From: Gammaproteobacteria bacterium
GTDB taxonomy: Bacteria; Pseudomonadota; Gammaproteobacteria; Nitrosococcales; Methylophagaceae
Direction: 5' to 3'
NCBI GenBank assembly: GCA_029882915.1
Contig: JAOUJZ010000012.1
Coordinates: forward strand, 1-49,587
Length of the DNA stretch: 49,587 nucleotides
The translations under genes and the position numbers were made by a program. A model generated the notes under the pieces. It saw only the letters and a program-made list of their open reading frames with translations, searched no databases and was not told where the DNA came from. Position 1 is the first letter of the stretch; each line of letters opens with the position of its first letter. Below are positions 19,244 to 28,767 of this stretch, in pieces.

Positions 19244-20343
19244 GGATGAATACCTGGCGCGTCGGTGCTGACGATAATGCCGCCACCCAGACAGTCATCA
19301 CCTTGATAAAACACCACAGATTGTCCTGGAGTAACAGCACGCTGCTGTTGTTCAAATTCAACATGAATTTTACCATCATCATCCTGTGTGATTACACAGC
19401 CTTGATCGGGCTGACGGTAACGTGTCTTTGCCATGGCCTTACAAGGAAATTCCGGAGGATGGCCGGCTACCCAGGATAATTGTTCTGCTTTTAATGACTG
19501 ACAATGCAACCAGGGGTGATCACCTTGAACTACATAGAGGATCTTGTTTTCCATATCCTTTCCAGCAACAAACCAGGGTTCTCCTGTGCTGTCTTTACGG
19601 CCACCAATTCCCAGTCCCTGACGTTGACCTAATGTGTAATACATCAGGCCGGCATGTTCACCAATATAGTCGCCCTCGGGTGTTCTCATTTCACCGGGTT
19701 GAGCAGGTATATAGCGACTTAAAAATTCACGGAAACGGCGTTCACCGATAAAACAAATACCGGTACTGTCTTTTTTATCATGCGTAATGAAACCAGCTTG
19801 CTCAGCAATTCTACGAACTTCAGGTTTAGGCAATTCACCTAATGGAAATAAAGTACGTGATAATTGTTCCTGTCCAAGGGTGTATAAAAAGTAACTTTGA
19901 TCTTTATTATGATCGAGGCCTTTTAACAAATGAAATACGCCATCACGCTCTTCAACACGGGCATAATGACCTGTGGCAATCATGATTCCGCCTAACTTCA
20001 TAGCGTGTTCTAAAAACGCTTTAAACTTGATTTCACGGTTACACAAGATATCGGGATTAGGTGTGCGTCCTGCACGGTATTCATCCAGAAAATGCTTGAA
20101 AACATGATCCCAGTATTCCATGGCAAAGTTGGCTTCATTAAATGGAATACCAATTTTGTTAGCAACCGAACAGGCATCGTCACGATCTTCGGCAATGGTG
20201 CATTCACTTTCATCAGCAAAGTCTACCCAGTTTTTCATGAACAGACCTTCAACATCATGGCCTTGTTGCTGTAATAATAAGGCGGCGACGGAAGAGTCAA
20301 CACCACCAGATAGACCTACAACGACTTTGTTTTTTTCAGACAT
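19240..20343 (-). CDS. mnmA: tRNA-specific 2-thiouridylase
   Basis: A 367-residue PP-loop enzyme that thiolates the wobble uridine of Lys, Glu and Gln tRNAs. The ATP motif [15 protein letters not shown] is at residues 9-23. The two catalytic Cys are in [11 protein letters not shown] (near 102) and [13 protein letters not shown] (near 199). The C-terminal beta domain contains GLGIGGR and QPDQGCVI. Length equals E. coli MnmA. It starts two bases after the nudJ stop and overlaps hflD by four bases, so rluE-nudJ-mnmA-hflD is probably one transcript. Confidence 0.97.
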   Translation of the reverse strand: MSEKNKVVVGLSGGVDSSVAALLLQQQGHDVEGLFMKNWVDFADESECTIAEDRDDACSVANKIGIPFNEANFAMEYWDHVFKHFLDEYRAGRTPNPDILCNREIKFKAFLEHAMKLGGIMIATGHYARVEERDGVFHLLKGLDHNKDQSYFLYTLGQEQLSRTLFPLGELPKPEVRRIAEQAGFITHDKKDSTGICFIGERRFREFLSRYIPAQPGEMRTPEGDYIGEHAGLMYYTLGQRQGLGIGGRKDSTGEPWFVAGKDMENKILYVVQGDHPWLHCQSLKAEQLSWVAGHPPEFPCKAMAKTRYRQPDQGCVITQDDDGKIHVEFEQQQRAVTPGQSVVFYQGDDCLGGGIIVSTDAPGIHP

Positions 20344-20345
20344 AT

Positions 20346-20786
20346 TTAATTGTGTAATAAAGTAAGAGGGAAGCGGTAACCGCTAAGATAATCGTTTAAG
20401 CAATCGCGTACTAAAGGGCTGCGGAAATCAGCTTGTCTACGCATTATTTGTTCCTGAGTTAACCATACTGCCTGATGAATATCATCATCAAGTGCTTGAT
20501 TAGGATCATGATTGGTCACATTACCGTTAAAACAGAATCGCATATAGGTGTCTTTGTTGACAGGGTGTTGCCAGCGATATATTCCGACCAAGTATGCAGG
20601 TTCAAACTGATAAGCTGTTTCTTCACGTGTTTCACGTATCACAGCTTCAATCAGACTTTCTCCGGATTCGAGGTGACCGGCAGGCTGGTTGAGTTTCATT
20701 TCGCCGTTGATCAGTTCTTCGACCATCAGAAACTGGTCGTTTTGTTCGATCACTGCGGCGACGGTGGTTCTTGGTGTCCATATCAT
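20346..20786 (-). CDS. nudJ: Nudix hydrolase NudJ
   Basis: A 146-residue Nudix pyrophosphatase. The Nudix box is visible in [22 protein letters not shown] (about 36-57), with Ala where the consensus has the final Gly. The N-terminus [14 protein letters not shown] and the LNQPAGHLE segment match E. coli NudJ, which acts on HMP-PP and nucleoside triphosphates. The start at 20786 is supported by this conserved N-terminus but has no Shine-Dalgarno. It lies 140 bases inside the reading frame of rluE, so translation may depend on ribosomes from rluE. Two bases separate it from mnmA. Confidence 0.93.
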   Translation of the reverse strand: MIWTPRTTVAAVIEQNDQFLMVEELINGEMKLNQPAGHLESGESLIEAVIRETREETAYQFEPAYLVGIYRWQHPVNKDTYMRFCFNGNVTNHDPNQALDDDIHQAVWLTQEQIMRRQADFRSPLVRDCLNDYLSGYRFPLTLLHN

Positions 20787-21345
20787 CAGCAGATTTTATC
20801 ATGGACGTAGTAGAAACTTCTCGCCATTGTCCGGGTTCTAGATCTTTAATGGTCCATTCGCCAATGGCATAACGAATAAGACGCAGGGTTGGGTGACCTA
20901 TAGCCGCAGTCATTCGTCGTATCTGGCGATTTTTACCTTCAATTATTTTTAGCTCAATCCATTGGGTAGGGATCAGTTTTCGCTCACGTATTGGCGGTGT
21001 GCGCGGCCAAACATCCGGTGGAAGAATTAACCGTGCTTTAGCAGCTCTAGTCAGTCCATCTTTAAGTTGGACACCATTGCGAAGAGTGGCAAGCGCCTCT
21101 TGGTTAGGAATGTTCTCAACCTGTACCCAGTAGGTTTTTTCGAGTTTATGACGGGGGTCACTAATCTGATGTTGCAGTGAGCCAGAATCAGTCAGCAATA
21201 CGAGGCCTTCACTATCGCGGTCGAGCCTGCCAGCAGGATAGACGCCCGTTATAGTAATAAAATCTTTTAATGTCTTGCGACCCTCTTCATCGGTGAATTG
21301 AGTTAAGACATTAAACGGTTTATTGAAAATTATTAGTTGAGTCAT
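20647..21345 (-). CDS. rluE: 23S rRNA pseudouridine synthase RluE, with an odd C-terminal extension
   Basis: A 232-residue member of the RsuA/RluB/E/F family, which isomerises a uridine in 23S rRNA. The catalytic Asp is in YPAGRLDRDSEGLVLLTDSG (near residue 41). KNRQIRRMTAAIGHPTLRLIRYAIG is the second family block. The recognisable domain ends near residue 180 (LEPGQWREV). The following ~50 residues are Arg/Asp-rich ([20 protein letters not shown]) and are read from bases that encode nudJ in another frame. This tail is not a family feature. TGATGA lies in another frame at the nudJ start, so an upstream single-base change could have removed a normal stop. Confidence 0.88.
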   Translation of the reverse strand: MTQLIIFNKPFNVLTQFTDEEGRKTLKDFITITGVYPAGRLDRDSEGLVLLTDSGSLQHQISDPRHKLEKTYWVQVENIPNQEALATLRNGVQLKDGLTRAAKARLILPPDVWPRTPPIRERKLIPTQWIELKIIEGKNRQIRRMTAAIGHPTLRLIRYAIGEWTIKDLEPGQWREVSTTSMIKSADDMDTKNHRRRSDRTKRPVSDGRRTDQRRNETQPACRSPRIRRKSD

Positions 21346-21473
21346 AGTGGAGTTAAGTTTATTCTTAAAAATTTGTATCTATTTATTTGTCTTCTATTGT
21401 AAATATTAAAAACAATAAAACAATTATGATTCATTATTTTAGTCTTTCAGAAAACGGGTAAGAGAAACAGCAG

Positions 21474-22817
21474 ATGTCAGATACTATACCTGCCATAGAA
21501 ACGAATAAGTCCATACAGATGGATTATGTGAAAGTGGAACGTATTCGCTTTTTATATCGTGGAGCGATGACAGCTGTTAACGTAAATATTGGGATTTTAA
21601 TCCTAACGTTGTGGCTTCTATGGGGACAAGTCGAACATGACAATCTTTTAATCTGGGCTGCTGCAATATTAGTAGTAACTGCTTTCCGAGCGGTTAGTGC
21701 ATATAACTTCAAGCATAAATCAGCAGACATTGATGATATTCAAACTTGGTATTGGCTCTTTTTATGCTTGTCGACAACAGCTGGGTTTACATGGGGTATC
21801 AGTATCTGGATTTTTAGTCCCTATGAAAATATTGTGACTCCCGTTCTCTTGGTTTTTGTTTTAGGAGGTTTAACTGCTGGTGCCGCAGCAGTTTTAGGTG
21901 CTGTACTTACTGTTTATTTCAGCTATGTATTGGCGATAATGTTACCAGCCGCAATCTGGTTTTTTTTACAGCCTATACAGAATTATTTCATTATGGCGAT
22001 TATGCTTTTTGTCTACATTTTTACGATGATGATTGCGGGTTATCTTTATAGAAAAATATTGATTCATTCAATCACTTTATCTAAAGACCTAATTGAAGAA
22101 AAAAATCGAGCTGAAGTGGCAAATCGTGCCAAAACGGAATTCCTTTCTTCGATGAGCCATGAATTTAGAACACCATTAAATGCCATTATTGGCTTTGCTC
22201 AATTACTAGAAATGGATGCTGAAAGTCCTCTAAATAAGCATCAGCGTGAAAGCGTTGATTTTATAGAAAACAGTGGTAAGCATCTATTGTCACTGGTTGA
22301 TGAAGTCATCGATCTGGCAAAAATTGAAGCAGGTAAAATTAACATTACTCTTGAAAATGTACTTTTAAGCAGTATTGTGGAAGAGTGTCTTCCGATAGTT
22401 CAAACGCTCGCCTTTAAACAGCAAATAAAAATCAATATCGATGATCAGGCTATCAAACAGTATGTACTCCGAGCTGATCATATTAAATTGAAACAGGTCA
22501 TAATCAATTTATTGAATAATGCGATTAAATATAATTATCAAGGTGGTTCTGTCGGAGTATCGTGTCGTAAAATTAAGGAAAATTATTTAAGAATAGAAAT
22601 AAGCGATAGCGGAAAAGGAATACCTGAGGAAAAGAAAAAACTACTGTTTCTCCCTTTTGAGCGTTTAGGGTATGAAAAATCAAATATTCAAGGAACGGGG
22701 CTTGGTTTGATATTGACTAAGCGAATTATAGACGCGATGGATGGTCGAGTTGGTTATGCTAGCAAACAAGGCAATGGGTCACTATTTTGGGTGGAGCTTC
22801 CTTTAGTCACTGAATAA
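21474..22817 (+). CDS. Orphan membrane histidine kinase
   Basis: A 447-residue sensor kinase. About six to seven hydrophobic helices fill residues 30-192 with only short loops, so sensing is probably in the membrane rather than by a periplasmic domain. A short coiled linker leads to a HisKA domain with phospho-acceptor His229 in SSMSHEFRTPLNAIIGF. The ATPase domain has the N box (NLLNNAIKYN), G1 (DSGKGIPEE), F box (LPFERLG) and G2 (GTGLGL). There is no receiver domain and no response regulator next to it, so the partner is unknown. It is divergent from rluE, with 128 AT-rich bases between, and followed by icd. The overall plan resembles kinases of the PAS-less 'MASE' type. Confidence 0.88.
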   Translation: MSDTIPAIETNKSIQMDYVKVERIRFLYRGAMTAVNVNIGILILTLWLLWGQVEHDNLLIWAAAILVVTAFRAVSAYNFKHKSADIDDIQTWYWLFLCLSTTAGFTWGISIWIFSPYENIVTPVLLVFVLGGLTAGAAAVLGAVLTVYFSYVLAIMLPAAIWFFLQPIQNYFIMAIMLFVYIFTMMIAGYLYRKILIHSITLSKDLIEEKNRAEVANRAKTEFLSSMSHEFRTPLNAIIGFAQLLEMDAESPLNKHQRESVDFIENSGKHLLSLVDEVIDLAKIEAGKINITLENVLLSSIVEECLPIVQTLAFKQQIKINIDDQAIKQYVLRADHIKLKQVIINLLNNAIKYNYQGGSVGVSCRKIKENYLRIEISDSGKGIPEEKKKLLFLPFERLGYEKSNIQGTGLGLILTKRIIDAMDGRVGYASKQGNGSLFWVELPLVTE

Positions 22818-22854
22818 AAAGAGTCGATTTACCATTTAGTGCAGTGGCCTGATG

Positions 22855-22863
22855 TGATAAAAT
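22855..22863 (+). promoter_or_regulatory. Candidate extended -10 promoter for icd
   Basis: TGATAAAAT at 22855-22863 fits an extended -10 element. It lies 28 bases before the icd start. The ribosome binding site AGGAG at 22881-22885 follows with ideal spacing. The -35 region (TTTAGT at 22835-22840) is poor. Confidence 0.45.
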
Positions 22864-22890
22864 TGCGTATTTCCTCGCTCAGGAGCCCAG

Positions 22891-24144
22891 ATGGCTTTCG
22901 AAAATATCCATGTACCTAATAATGGTGCAGAGATTCGTGTTAATGCCGACTTTTCTTTAGACGTCCCTAATAATCCGATTATTCCTTTCATTGAAGGTGA
23001 TGGTATCGGTGTCGATATTACTCCGGCTATGATTGATGTTGTTGATTCAGCGGTGTCTAAAGCTTATGCTGGTGAGCGTAAAATCGCTTGGATGGAAGTG
23101 TACGCGGGTGAAAAAGCGACAAAAACCTATGGCGACGATAACTTCTTGCCAGATGAGACTTATCAGGCTTTAAAAGACTACTCTGTGTCTATTAAAGGTC
23201 CATTAATGACACCGGTGGGTGGCGGTATGCGTTCATTGAATGTGTCATTACGTCAAACATTAGATTTATATGTATGCCAACGCCCAGTTCGTTATTACCC
23301 TGGCACACCAAGCCCGGTTAAAGCACCTGAAAAGATCGATATGGTGATTTTTCGTGAAAATTCAGAAGATATTTACGCGGGTATAGAGTGGGTTGCAGAA
23401 AGTGATGAGGCGAAAAAAATCATCGCATTTTTACAAGATGAAATGGAGGTTACAAAAATTCGATTTCCTGATACCTCAGGTATCGGTATTAAACCCGTTT
23501 CACGTGAAGGCACCGAGCGACTAGTGCGTAAGGCTTTTCAATACGCCATTGATAATGACCGTGATTCTGTTACCTTAGTGCACAAAGGTAATATCATGAA
23601 GTTTACTGAAGGTGCATTCAAGCAATGGGGGTATGATCTTGCTGAAAATGAATTCGGTGCTAAAGCAATAGATGGTGGTGAGTGGAAGTCGTTTAAAAAC
23701 CCAAATACAGGCAAAGACATAGTTATTAAAGATTGTATCGCTGACGCATTCTTGCAAGAAATTTTGTTGCACCCATCTGCTTATGATGTTGTAGCAACAT
23801 TGAATCTGAATGGTGATTATGTTTCTGATGCTCTGGCAGCACAGGTTGGAGGTATTGGTATTTCCCCTGGCGCTAATTTGTCTGATGCCGTGGCTATGTT
23901 TGAAGCAACACACGGCACAGCACCTGCTTTAGCAGGTAAAAATATGGCTAATCCATCATCATTAATTTTGTCAGCTGAAATGATGTTGCGACACCTTGGT
24001 TGGGTTGAAGCAGCAGATTTAGTCGTAGCGGGTGTATCCGGTGCCATTGCAAATTCACAGGTCACCTGTGATTTAGCTGAAATGGTCGGTGTAAACCCTT
24101 TGAGTTGTAGTGATTATGCTGCAGCTGTTATCCAACAAATGTGA
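22891..24144 (+). CDS. icd: Isocitrate dehydrogenase (NADP type)
   Basis: A 417-residue enzyme that oxidises isocitrate to 2-oxoglutarate. It follows E. coli Icd closely in length (416) and in blocks such as [20 protein letters not shown] (residues 103-122), [31 protein letters not shown] and [20 protein letters not shown]. Ser115 corresponds to the serine phosphorylated by AceK in E. coli. No aceK is in the window, so that control is only possible, not shown. ATG 22891 has AGGAG five bases upstream. slyD follows after nine bases. Confidence 0.97.
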   Translation: MAFENIHVPNNGAEIRVNADFSLDVPNNPIIPFIEGDGIGVDITPAMIDVVDSAVSKAYAGERKIAWMEVYAGEKATKTYGDDNFLPDETYQALKDYSVSIKGPLMTPVGGGMRSLNVSLRQTLDLYVCQRPVRYYPGTPSPVKAPEKIDMVIFRENSEDIYAGIEWVAESDEAKKIIAFLQDEMEVTKIRFPDTSGIGIKPVSREGTERLVRKAFQYAIDNDRDSVTLVHKGNIMKFTEGAFKQWGYDLAENEFGAKAIDGGEWKSFKNPNTGKDIVIKDCIADAFLQEILLHPSAYDVVATLNLNGDYVSDALAAQVGGIGISPGANLSDAVAMFEATHGTAPALAGKNMANPSSLILSAEMMLRHLGWVEAADLVVAGVSGAIANSQVTCDLAEMVGVNPLSCSDYAAAVIQQM

Positions 24145-24153
24145 GGAAATAGA

Positions 24154-24636
24154 ATGAAAGTTGCAGAAAATACAGTAGTTGTAATCGACTACACGCTTAC
24201 TGATAATGACGGTCAAGTTATTGATACTTCAGAAGGCGCTGGTCCATTAGCATATTTACATGGCGCAGGTAATATCATTGCAGGTCTGGAAGAAGCCTTA
24301 TTAGGTAAACAAGCCGGTGATGATGTTAAAGCCAGCATTGAACCAGCAAAGGCTTACGGCGAACGTCATGAAGACATGAAGCAAGACGTCCCTCGTGATT
24401 TGTTTGCTGGTGTTGATAATATTGAAGTTGGTATGCAGTTCCAATCTGAAACTGATCAAGGCCCTGTTATGGTGACAGTTGTTGCTCTAGAAGACGATAT
24501 GGTCACAGTGGATGGTAATCACCCATTAGCCGGCGTGCATTTGAACTTTGATGTTACGATTCGTGAAGTGCGTGAACCTAGCGCAGAAGAGCTAGAACAT
24601 GGTCATGTACATGGTGAAGGCGGCCATCACCACTAA
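24154..24636 (+). CDS. slyD: FKBP-type peptidyl-prolyl isomerase SlyD
   Basis: A 160-residue FKBP-type isomerase and chaperone. The FKBP part is split by the insert-in-flap domain at about 70-120, as in SlyD (DYTLTDNDGQVIDTSEGAGP, then GNIIAGLEEALLGKQAGD, then DGNHPLAGVHLNFDV). The C-terminus ends in a short His-rich tail (LEHGHVHGEGGHHH) that binds nickel or other metals in relatives, but is far shorter and has no Cys compared with E. coli. It is nine bases after icd and probably shares its transcript. A terminator follows. Confidence 0.95.
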   Translation: MKVAENTVVVIDYTLTDNDGQVIDTSEGAGPLAYLHGAGNIIAGLEEALLGKQAGDDVKASIEPAKAYGERHEDMKQDVPRDLFAGVDNIEVGMQFQSETDQGPVMVTVVALEDDMVTVDGNHPLAGVHLNFDVTIREVREPSAEELEHGHVHGEGGHHH

Positions 24637-24682
24637 AAAACACATTCTGGATATGGTAAATACTATATCTATAAGTGCTGAG

Positions 24683-24707
24683 AGACGGGCTTTATGCCCG
24701 TCTTTTT
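24683..24707 (+). terminator. Intrinsic terminator after icd-slyD
   Basis: AGACGGGC (24683-24690) pairs with GCCCGTCT (24696-24703) around TTTAT, with a T-run to 24707. It is a textbook Rho-independent terminator placed 47 bases after the slyD stop. Confidence 0.93.
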
Positions 24708-24737
24708 GATCAAAATAAGATAAAAACAAAGTAAGTC

Positions 24738-25646
24738 ATGAATAACGCAGAAAAATTGAACGAGCAATTTGGCATCAAAGATCAACTTCAGTTTGTGAGT
24801 GGAGATGGTGGACTCATTACGGTTGATATAGTTAATCAGCATGCCAGTGCAAGAATTTCTACTCATGGTGGACAGGTGCTGTCATACCGGCCTCATGGTG
24901 AGTCTGAGGATCTGTTCTTTTTGAGCGAAAAATCTGCTTATCAACTTGGCAAGGCGATTAGAGGTGGTATTCCAATCTGTTGGCCATGGTTTGGTGATGA
25001 TACAACTGGTTATGGTCGACCTCCTCACGGATTTGCTCGCAATCAACCATGGCGAATGATCGACAGTATGGTCAATCCCGACGGCAGCACTACAGTAAAA
25101 TTAAGCTTTACGGATACTGACGACAGCAAAGCAATATGGCCATTTGAATTTCATCTTGAAATTGAAGTCACTGTTGGCCAATCACTTGAGATTAAATTAA
25201 CAACAAAAAACATTGGCAGTAAAGCATTTACCATTAGTCAGGCTTTGCATAGCTATATCAATATCAGTGACATCAACAAGGTAAGAGTTCATGGACTTGA
25301 TGATATTTATTATCTGGATAAAACAGATGGTTTTGATTCAAAACAACAAACTGGAGATGTAGTCGTTTCTCAGGAAATAGACCGAATTTATCAAAACGTA
25401 CCGGCTAACATTGCGTTGATAGATGAAGGGTTAAATCGAACTGTTTCTATTGCTGCTAGCGGTAGTAAAACAGCCGTTATCTGGAATCCATGGGCAACGG
25501 CTATAGAGCAATTAACAGATTTGGAGCCACAAAACTATCAGAGATTTTTATGTGTCGAAACTGCTAATGCAGCCGATGACGTAATTGCTGTTGATCCGGG
25601 TAGTGAACATAGTCTGATTGCCAGCTATGAAATACAAACAAACTAG
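24738..25646 (+). CDS. yeaD: D-hexose-6-phosphate mutarotase (YeaD family)
   Basis: A 302-residue aldose-1-epimerase-fold protein that interconverts anomers of glucose-6-phosphate and related sugars. Family blocks are STHGGQVLSYRPHGESEDLFFLS (near 42-64), GGIPICWPWFGD (near 76) and PPHGFARNQPW (near 95-105, catalytic His). The end contains WNPWATAIEQLTDLEPQNYQRFLCVE with the catalytic Glu. Length agrees with E. coli YeaD (294). It stands alone on the plus strand and runs into nudF convergently with ten bases between the stops. Confidence 0.93.
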   Translation: MNNAEKLNEQFGIKDQLQFVSGDGGLITVDIVNQHASARISTHGGQVLSYRPHGESEDLFFLSEKSAYQLGKAIRGGIPICWPWFGDDTTGYGRPPHGFARNQPWRMIDSMVNPDGSTTVKLSFTDTDDSKAIWPFEFHLEIEVTVGQSLEIKLTTKNIGSKAFTISQALHSYINISDINKVRVHGLDDIYYLDKTDGFDSKQQTGDVVVSQEIDRIYQNVPANIALIDEGLNRTVSIAASGSKTAVIWNPWATAIEQLTDLEPQNYQRFLCVETANAADDVIAVDPGSEHSLIASYEIQTN

Positions 25647-25656
25647 ACACGAGTTG

Positions 25657-26262
25657 TTATTTTTTCTGCCATTGTCGACGCAATTTATCTCGATTGATGA
25701 ATAACCATTGAATGGCGATAATTGGGATAGCAGAGAGAATTTTGCCATCACGTAATAACTGGTAGACGTCATCAAATTTCATTGCAGTCACAGCAATATC
25801 CTCATTTTCATGGTCTAGGCCATGAATACCGCCAACATCAGTAGTATCAACCTTGCCACAAAACAAGGTCAGTAGTTCTGAGGTTCCGCCGGGTGAGGTG
25901 AAAAAGTCATTGATTTTTATCAATTCCTGTATTTCACAGCCTGCTTCTTCTATAGATTCACGATAGGCGACTTCTTCAGCCGTTTCGCCTTCTTCTATGG
26001 CACCGGCAACGACTTCCAATAGCCATGCCTGTTCAGCCATTTGAATCGCACCAATTCGGAATTGTTCAAGGATAACAACTTCATCACGGTCAGGATCATA
26101 AAGCAATACGGCGACACAATTGCCACGATGGAACAATTCTCGTGTGACAGTATCGCTCCAGCCACCTTGATAGAGTGTATGTTTTAGTTCGAATGTTTTT
26201 AAGCTAAAAAAACCTTGATAAGGTGTGCTTTCGTTAATAATAGTGAACTGTTTTTTAGTCAT
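25657..26262 (-). CDS. nudF: ADP-ribose pyrophosphatase NudF
   Basis: A 201-residue Nudix hydrolase that splits ADP-ribose. The Nudix box is GAIEEGETAEEVAYRESIEEAGCEI (about 87-111), preceded by the ADPRase-specific region EQFRIGAIQ and AWLLEVVAG and followed by FFTSPGGTSELLTLFCG, which is diagnostic for this subfamily. Length agrees with E. coli NudF (209). It starts five bases after the DUF3108 gene stop and is last in the minus-strand group purM-purN-DUF3108-nudF. Confidence 0.94.
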   Translation of the reverse strand: MTKKQFTIINESTPYQGFFSLKTFELKHTLYQGGWSDTVTRELFHRGNCVAVLLYDPDRDEVVILEQFRIGAIQMAEQAWLLEVVAGAIEEGETAEEVAYRESIEEAGCEIQELIKINDFFTSPGGTSELLTLFCGKVDTTDVGGIHGLDHENEDIAVTAMKFDDVYQLLRDGKILSAIPIIAIQWLFINRDKLRRQWQKK

Positions 26263-26267
26263 TACGA

Positions 26268-27032
26268 TTACGGTTTTATCATCGCTGGATGAGAAGTTTT
26301 AACAGGTACAAATGCATCTGTGGTGACAATTCCACCCAAACGGCGAAGTACGGCCGTGAATACTGAACCGCCTTTTTCAATGTGTTCTAGTTTGACGGGA
26401 AGATAATGCAACGATGGTGCACACCATAATGTAGTTTGGCGACCTTTAGGGCTATCACGGTGTCGAGTCATTTTAATAGTGGAAATTGTGCCCAGTGGAG
26501 TGGTGACAGTTTCTTGTCCAAGGACAGATATTTTATATGTCTTAAGCTTGCCACCATCAGCTATACGATAGGTTAATGGGCTCTTCTGATCTGCAAGATC
26601 AGACATTAAAGCAAGTTGATAAATTAATTTATCAAGTGTGTTAGGCTCAATATCCAATTGCCAAGGGTGTTGTTTGTCATCAATATGAACACGCTGGTTT
26701 TTCCAGTCGAATTTGAGACTAAGGTATTTTTCTTTTTTGCCGCCTGTACGTTGATAAAGATAGCTTTGTGGACGAATAATACTGCCGTGACGTTGCCAGA
26801 TACTGACTTCTTCAACAAGATCCGGTTTGAAAAAGGCAAAGACACCTTTGGCTTGTGTTTCAGATTTGAATTGACGAACACCATCGGTAGTAGTGATTAA
26901 GTCACGTTTTAACTCGCCTGCCTGAAGGCCATTAATTTTTACCAGATAATTGGCTGAAAAATCAGGGATATCTTGAGCCAACAACCATTGAGGCAATAAT
27001 AAAATTAGGACAAAAAAGGTTAGTCGGATCAT
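26268..27032 (-). CDS. DUF3108 periplasmic protein
   Basis: A 254-residue protein with a signal peptide (MIRLTFFVLILLLPQWLLAQ, cleavage near 19). The mature part matches the layout of DUF3108: DIPDFSANYLVKINGLQAGE near the start and a central GTISTIKMTRHRDSPKGRQT, with WCAPSLHYLPVKLEH near the C-terminus. The family is common downstream of purM-purN in gammaproteobacteria; its function is unknown, and a beta-barrel or lipocalin-like fold is often supposed. It is 13 bases after purN and five before nudF. Confidence 0.88.
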   Translation of the reverse strand: MIRLTFFVLILLLPQWLLAQDIPDFSANYLVKINGLQAGELKRDLITTTDGVRQFKSETQAKGVFAFFKPDLVEEVSIWQRHGSIIRPQSYLYQRTGGKKEKYLSLKFDWKNQRVHIDDKQHPWQLDIEPNTLDKLIYQLALMSDLADQKSPLTYRIADGGKLKTYKISVLGQETVTTPLGTISTIKMTRHRDSPKGRQTTLWCAPSLHYLPVKLEHIEKGGSVFTAVLRRLGGIVTTDAFVPVKTSHPAMIKP

Positions 27033-27045
27033 GGTATTTAATAGA

Positions 27046-27642
27046 TTAGGTCACATGCCCTATGACCAGTCTCCTAATAGCTTCAGGGTAGAGTTTGTGT
27101 TCTTGTTCAAGCACTCTTGCTGCCAATGTGCTTGCTGTATCATCAGCCAAAACCGGAACACGTGCCTGTAAGACAACAGGACCGTCATCAAGTTCAGGTG
27201 TGACGATGTGGACACTGGCTCCATGCTCTTTTTCGCCGGCGTCTATAGCACGTTGATGGGTGTTCAGGCCTTTGAATTTTGGCAATAACGACGGATGGAT
27301 ATTAATTAACTTGCCAGCAAAGTGCTCAACAAATTCAGCGGTCAAAATCCGCATAAAACCAGCCAGAATAACCAAATCAGGGGAATAGTTATCTATTTTA
27401 TCTGCTAATGCCTGATCGAACTGTTCACGCGACTCAAATTCTTTGTGATCGATGACAGCTGTCTCAATTCCAGCTTGTTGAGCGAAATCAAGTCCTGATG
27501 CATCAGGGCGATTACTGATTACAGCAGTAACAGTCACTGGCAAGCTGTTGTTTTTTACTGCTTCAACAATGGATATCATATTACTGCCACGTCCTGAAAT
27601 CAGGATGACAATCGCTGGCTTTTTCGCAGTGTTGTCATCCAT
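27046..27642 (-). CDS. purN: Phosphoribosylglycinamide formyltransferase (PurN)
   Basis: A 198-residue enzyme that formylates GAR with 10-formyl-THF in purine synthesis. The GAR phosphate loop is ILISGRGSNM (about 12-21). The catalytic Asn-His-Asp set is represented by INIHPSLLPKFKGLNTHQRA (near 112-131) and HIVTPELDDGPVVLQ (near 143-157). The start codon shares one base with the purM stop (TGATG at 27644-27640), the usual purM-purN coupling. Confidence 0.96.
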   Translation of the reverse strand: MDDNTAKKPAIVILISGRGSNMISIVEAVKNNSLPVTVTAVISNRPDASGLDFAQQAGIETAVIDHKEFESREQFDQALADKIDNYSPDLVILAGFMRILTAEFVEHFAGKLINIHPSLLPKFKGLNTHQRAIDAGEKEHGASVHIVTPELDDGPVVLQARVPVLADDTASTLAARVLEQEHKLYPEAIRRLVIGHVT

Positions 27643-28700
27643 CAGGCAGAAATAATAACTTCTGGTGTTGATTGCTCTGATGTTTCGATACGACCAATTT
27701 GATAGGCTGACTCACCAAGATCGGAAAGTAGCGCCATGGTTTGGTCCAGGTCTTTCTCGGCAATGCAGATCACCATGCCGATACCATTATTGAATGTACG
27801 ATACATTTCTTCATCAATGACATTTCCCTGTTGTTGTAACCAGTCAAATATGGCTGGACGTTGCCAACTGTCAGAATTAATAACGGCATTCACACCTTCT
27901 GGTAATACACGTGGAATATTTTCCAGCAACCCACCGCCAGTGATGTGAGAAAGAGCATGAATATTAATCTTTTCATGTAGTTGCAATAATGATTTTACAT
28001 AAATTCTTGTGGGTGCCAACAGGTGTTCACCTAATGTGCTATCAGCAAAGGGGGCAGTCAGCGGCTGTTGGCTACGCTCCAGAATTTTGCGGATCAGTGA
28101 ATAGCCATTTGAATGTGGGCCAGAAGAGGCTAGACCAATCAGTACGTCACCCGCTTTAACCTGACTACCATCGATTGCACGATCTTTTTCAACAACACCA
28201 ACGCAAAAACCAGCCAAATCGTAATCACCATCTTCATACATGCTTGGCATTTCGGCTGTTTCTCCGCCAACCAGTGCGGCACCGGCCAGAGTACAGCCAT
28301 CAGCGATACCTGAAACAACAGATTCTGCGACATCAATATCCAGCTTGCTGGTTGCGTAATAATCTAAAAAAAATAGCGGTTCAGCGCCGAGTACAATAAT
28401 GTCGTTAACGCACATTGCGACCAGATCAATACCAATAGTGTTGTGAATACCAGATTCAATAGCCAGCCGAAGTTTGGTACCAACACCATCTGTTCCTGAC
28501 ACTAATACCGGGTGTTTATACCTGTCAACGGGTAATTCAAACATGCTACCAAAGCCACCAAGGCCGGCCATTACGCCAGGGCGGCGTGTTTTAGCGGCCA
28601 AGGGTTTGATGCGATCGACTAAGGCATTACCTGCTTCGATATCTACACCAGCATCGCGGTAGCTAAGGGATGAAGACTGGGAGTCGACAGTGTTTGTCAT
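27642..28700 (-). CDS. purM: Phosphoribosylformylglycinamidine cyclo-ligase (PurM)
   Basis: A 352-residue ATP-dependent cyclase making AIR. Family blocks are [79 protein letters not shown] (in part) and [16 protein letters not shown]. Length is standard. It is divergent from the DUF2066 gene, with 67 bases between the starts, and is coupled to purN. No PurR operator palindrome was recognised with confidence in that short gap. Confidence 0.97.
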   Translation of the reverse strand: MTNTVDSQSSSLSYRDAGVDIEAGNALVDRIKPLAAKTRRPGVMAGLGGFGSMFELPVDRYKHPVLVSGTDGVGTKLRLAIESGIHNTIGIDLVAMCVNDIIVLGAEPLFFLDYYATSKLDIDVAESVVSGIADGCTLAGAALVGGETAEMPSMYEDGDYDLAGFCVGVVEKDRAIDGSQVKAGDVLIGLASSGPHSNGYSLIRKILERSQQPLTAPFADSTLGEHLLAPTRIYVKSLLQLHEKINIHALSHITGGGLLENIPRVLPEGVNAVINSDSWQRPAIFDWLQQQGNVIDEEMYRTFNNGIGMVICIAEKDLDQTMALLSDLGESAYQIGRIETSEQSTPEVIISA

Positions 28701-28767
28701 ATGTCAGTTCCTGAAGATAAAAAAAACGGCATTCACGCCTATAAAAACAGCGTGATAGAATACCACA

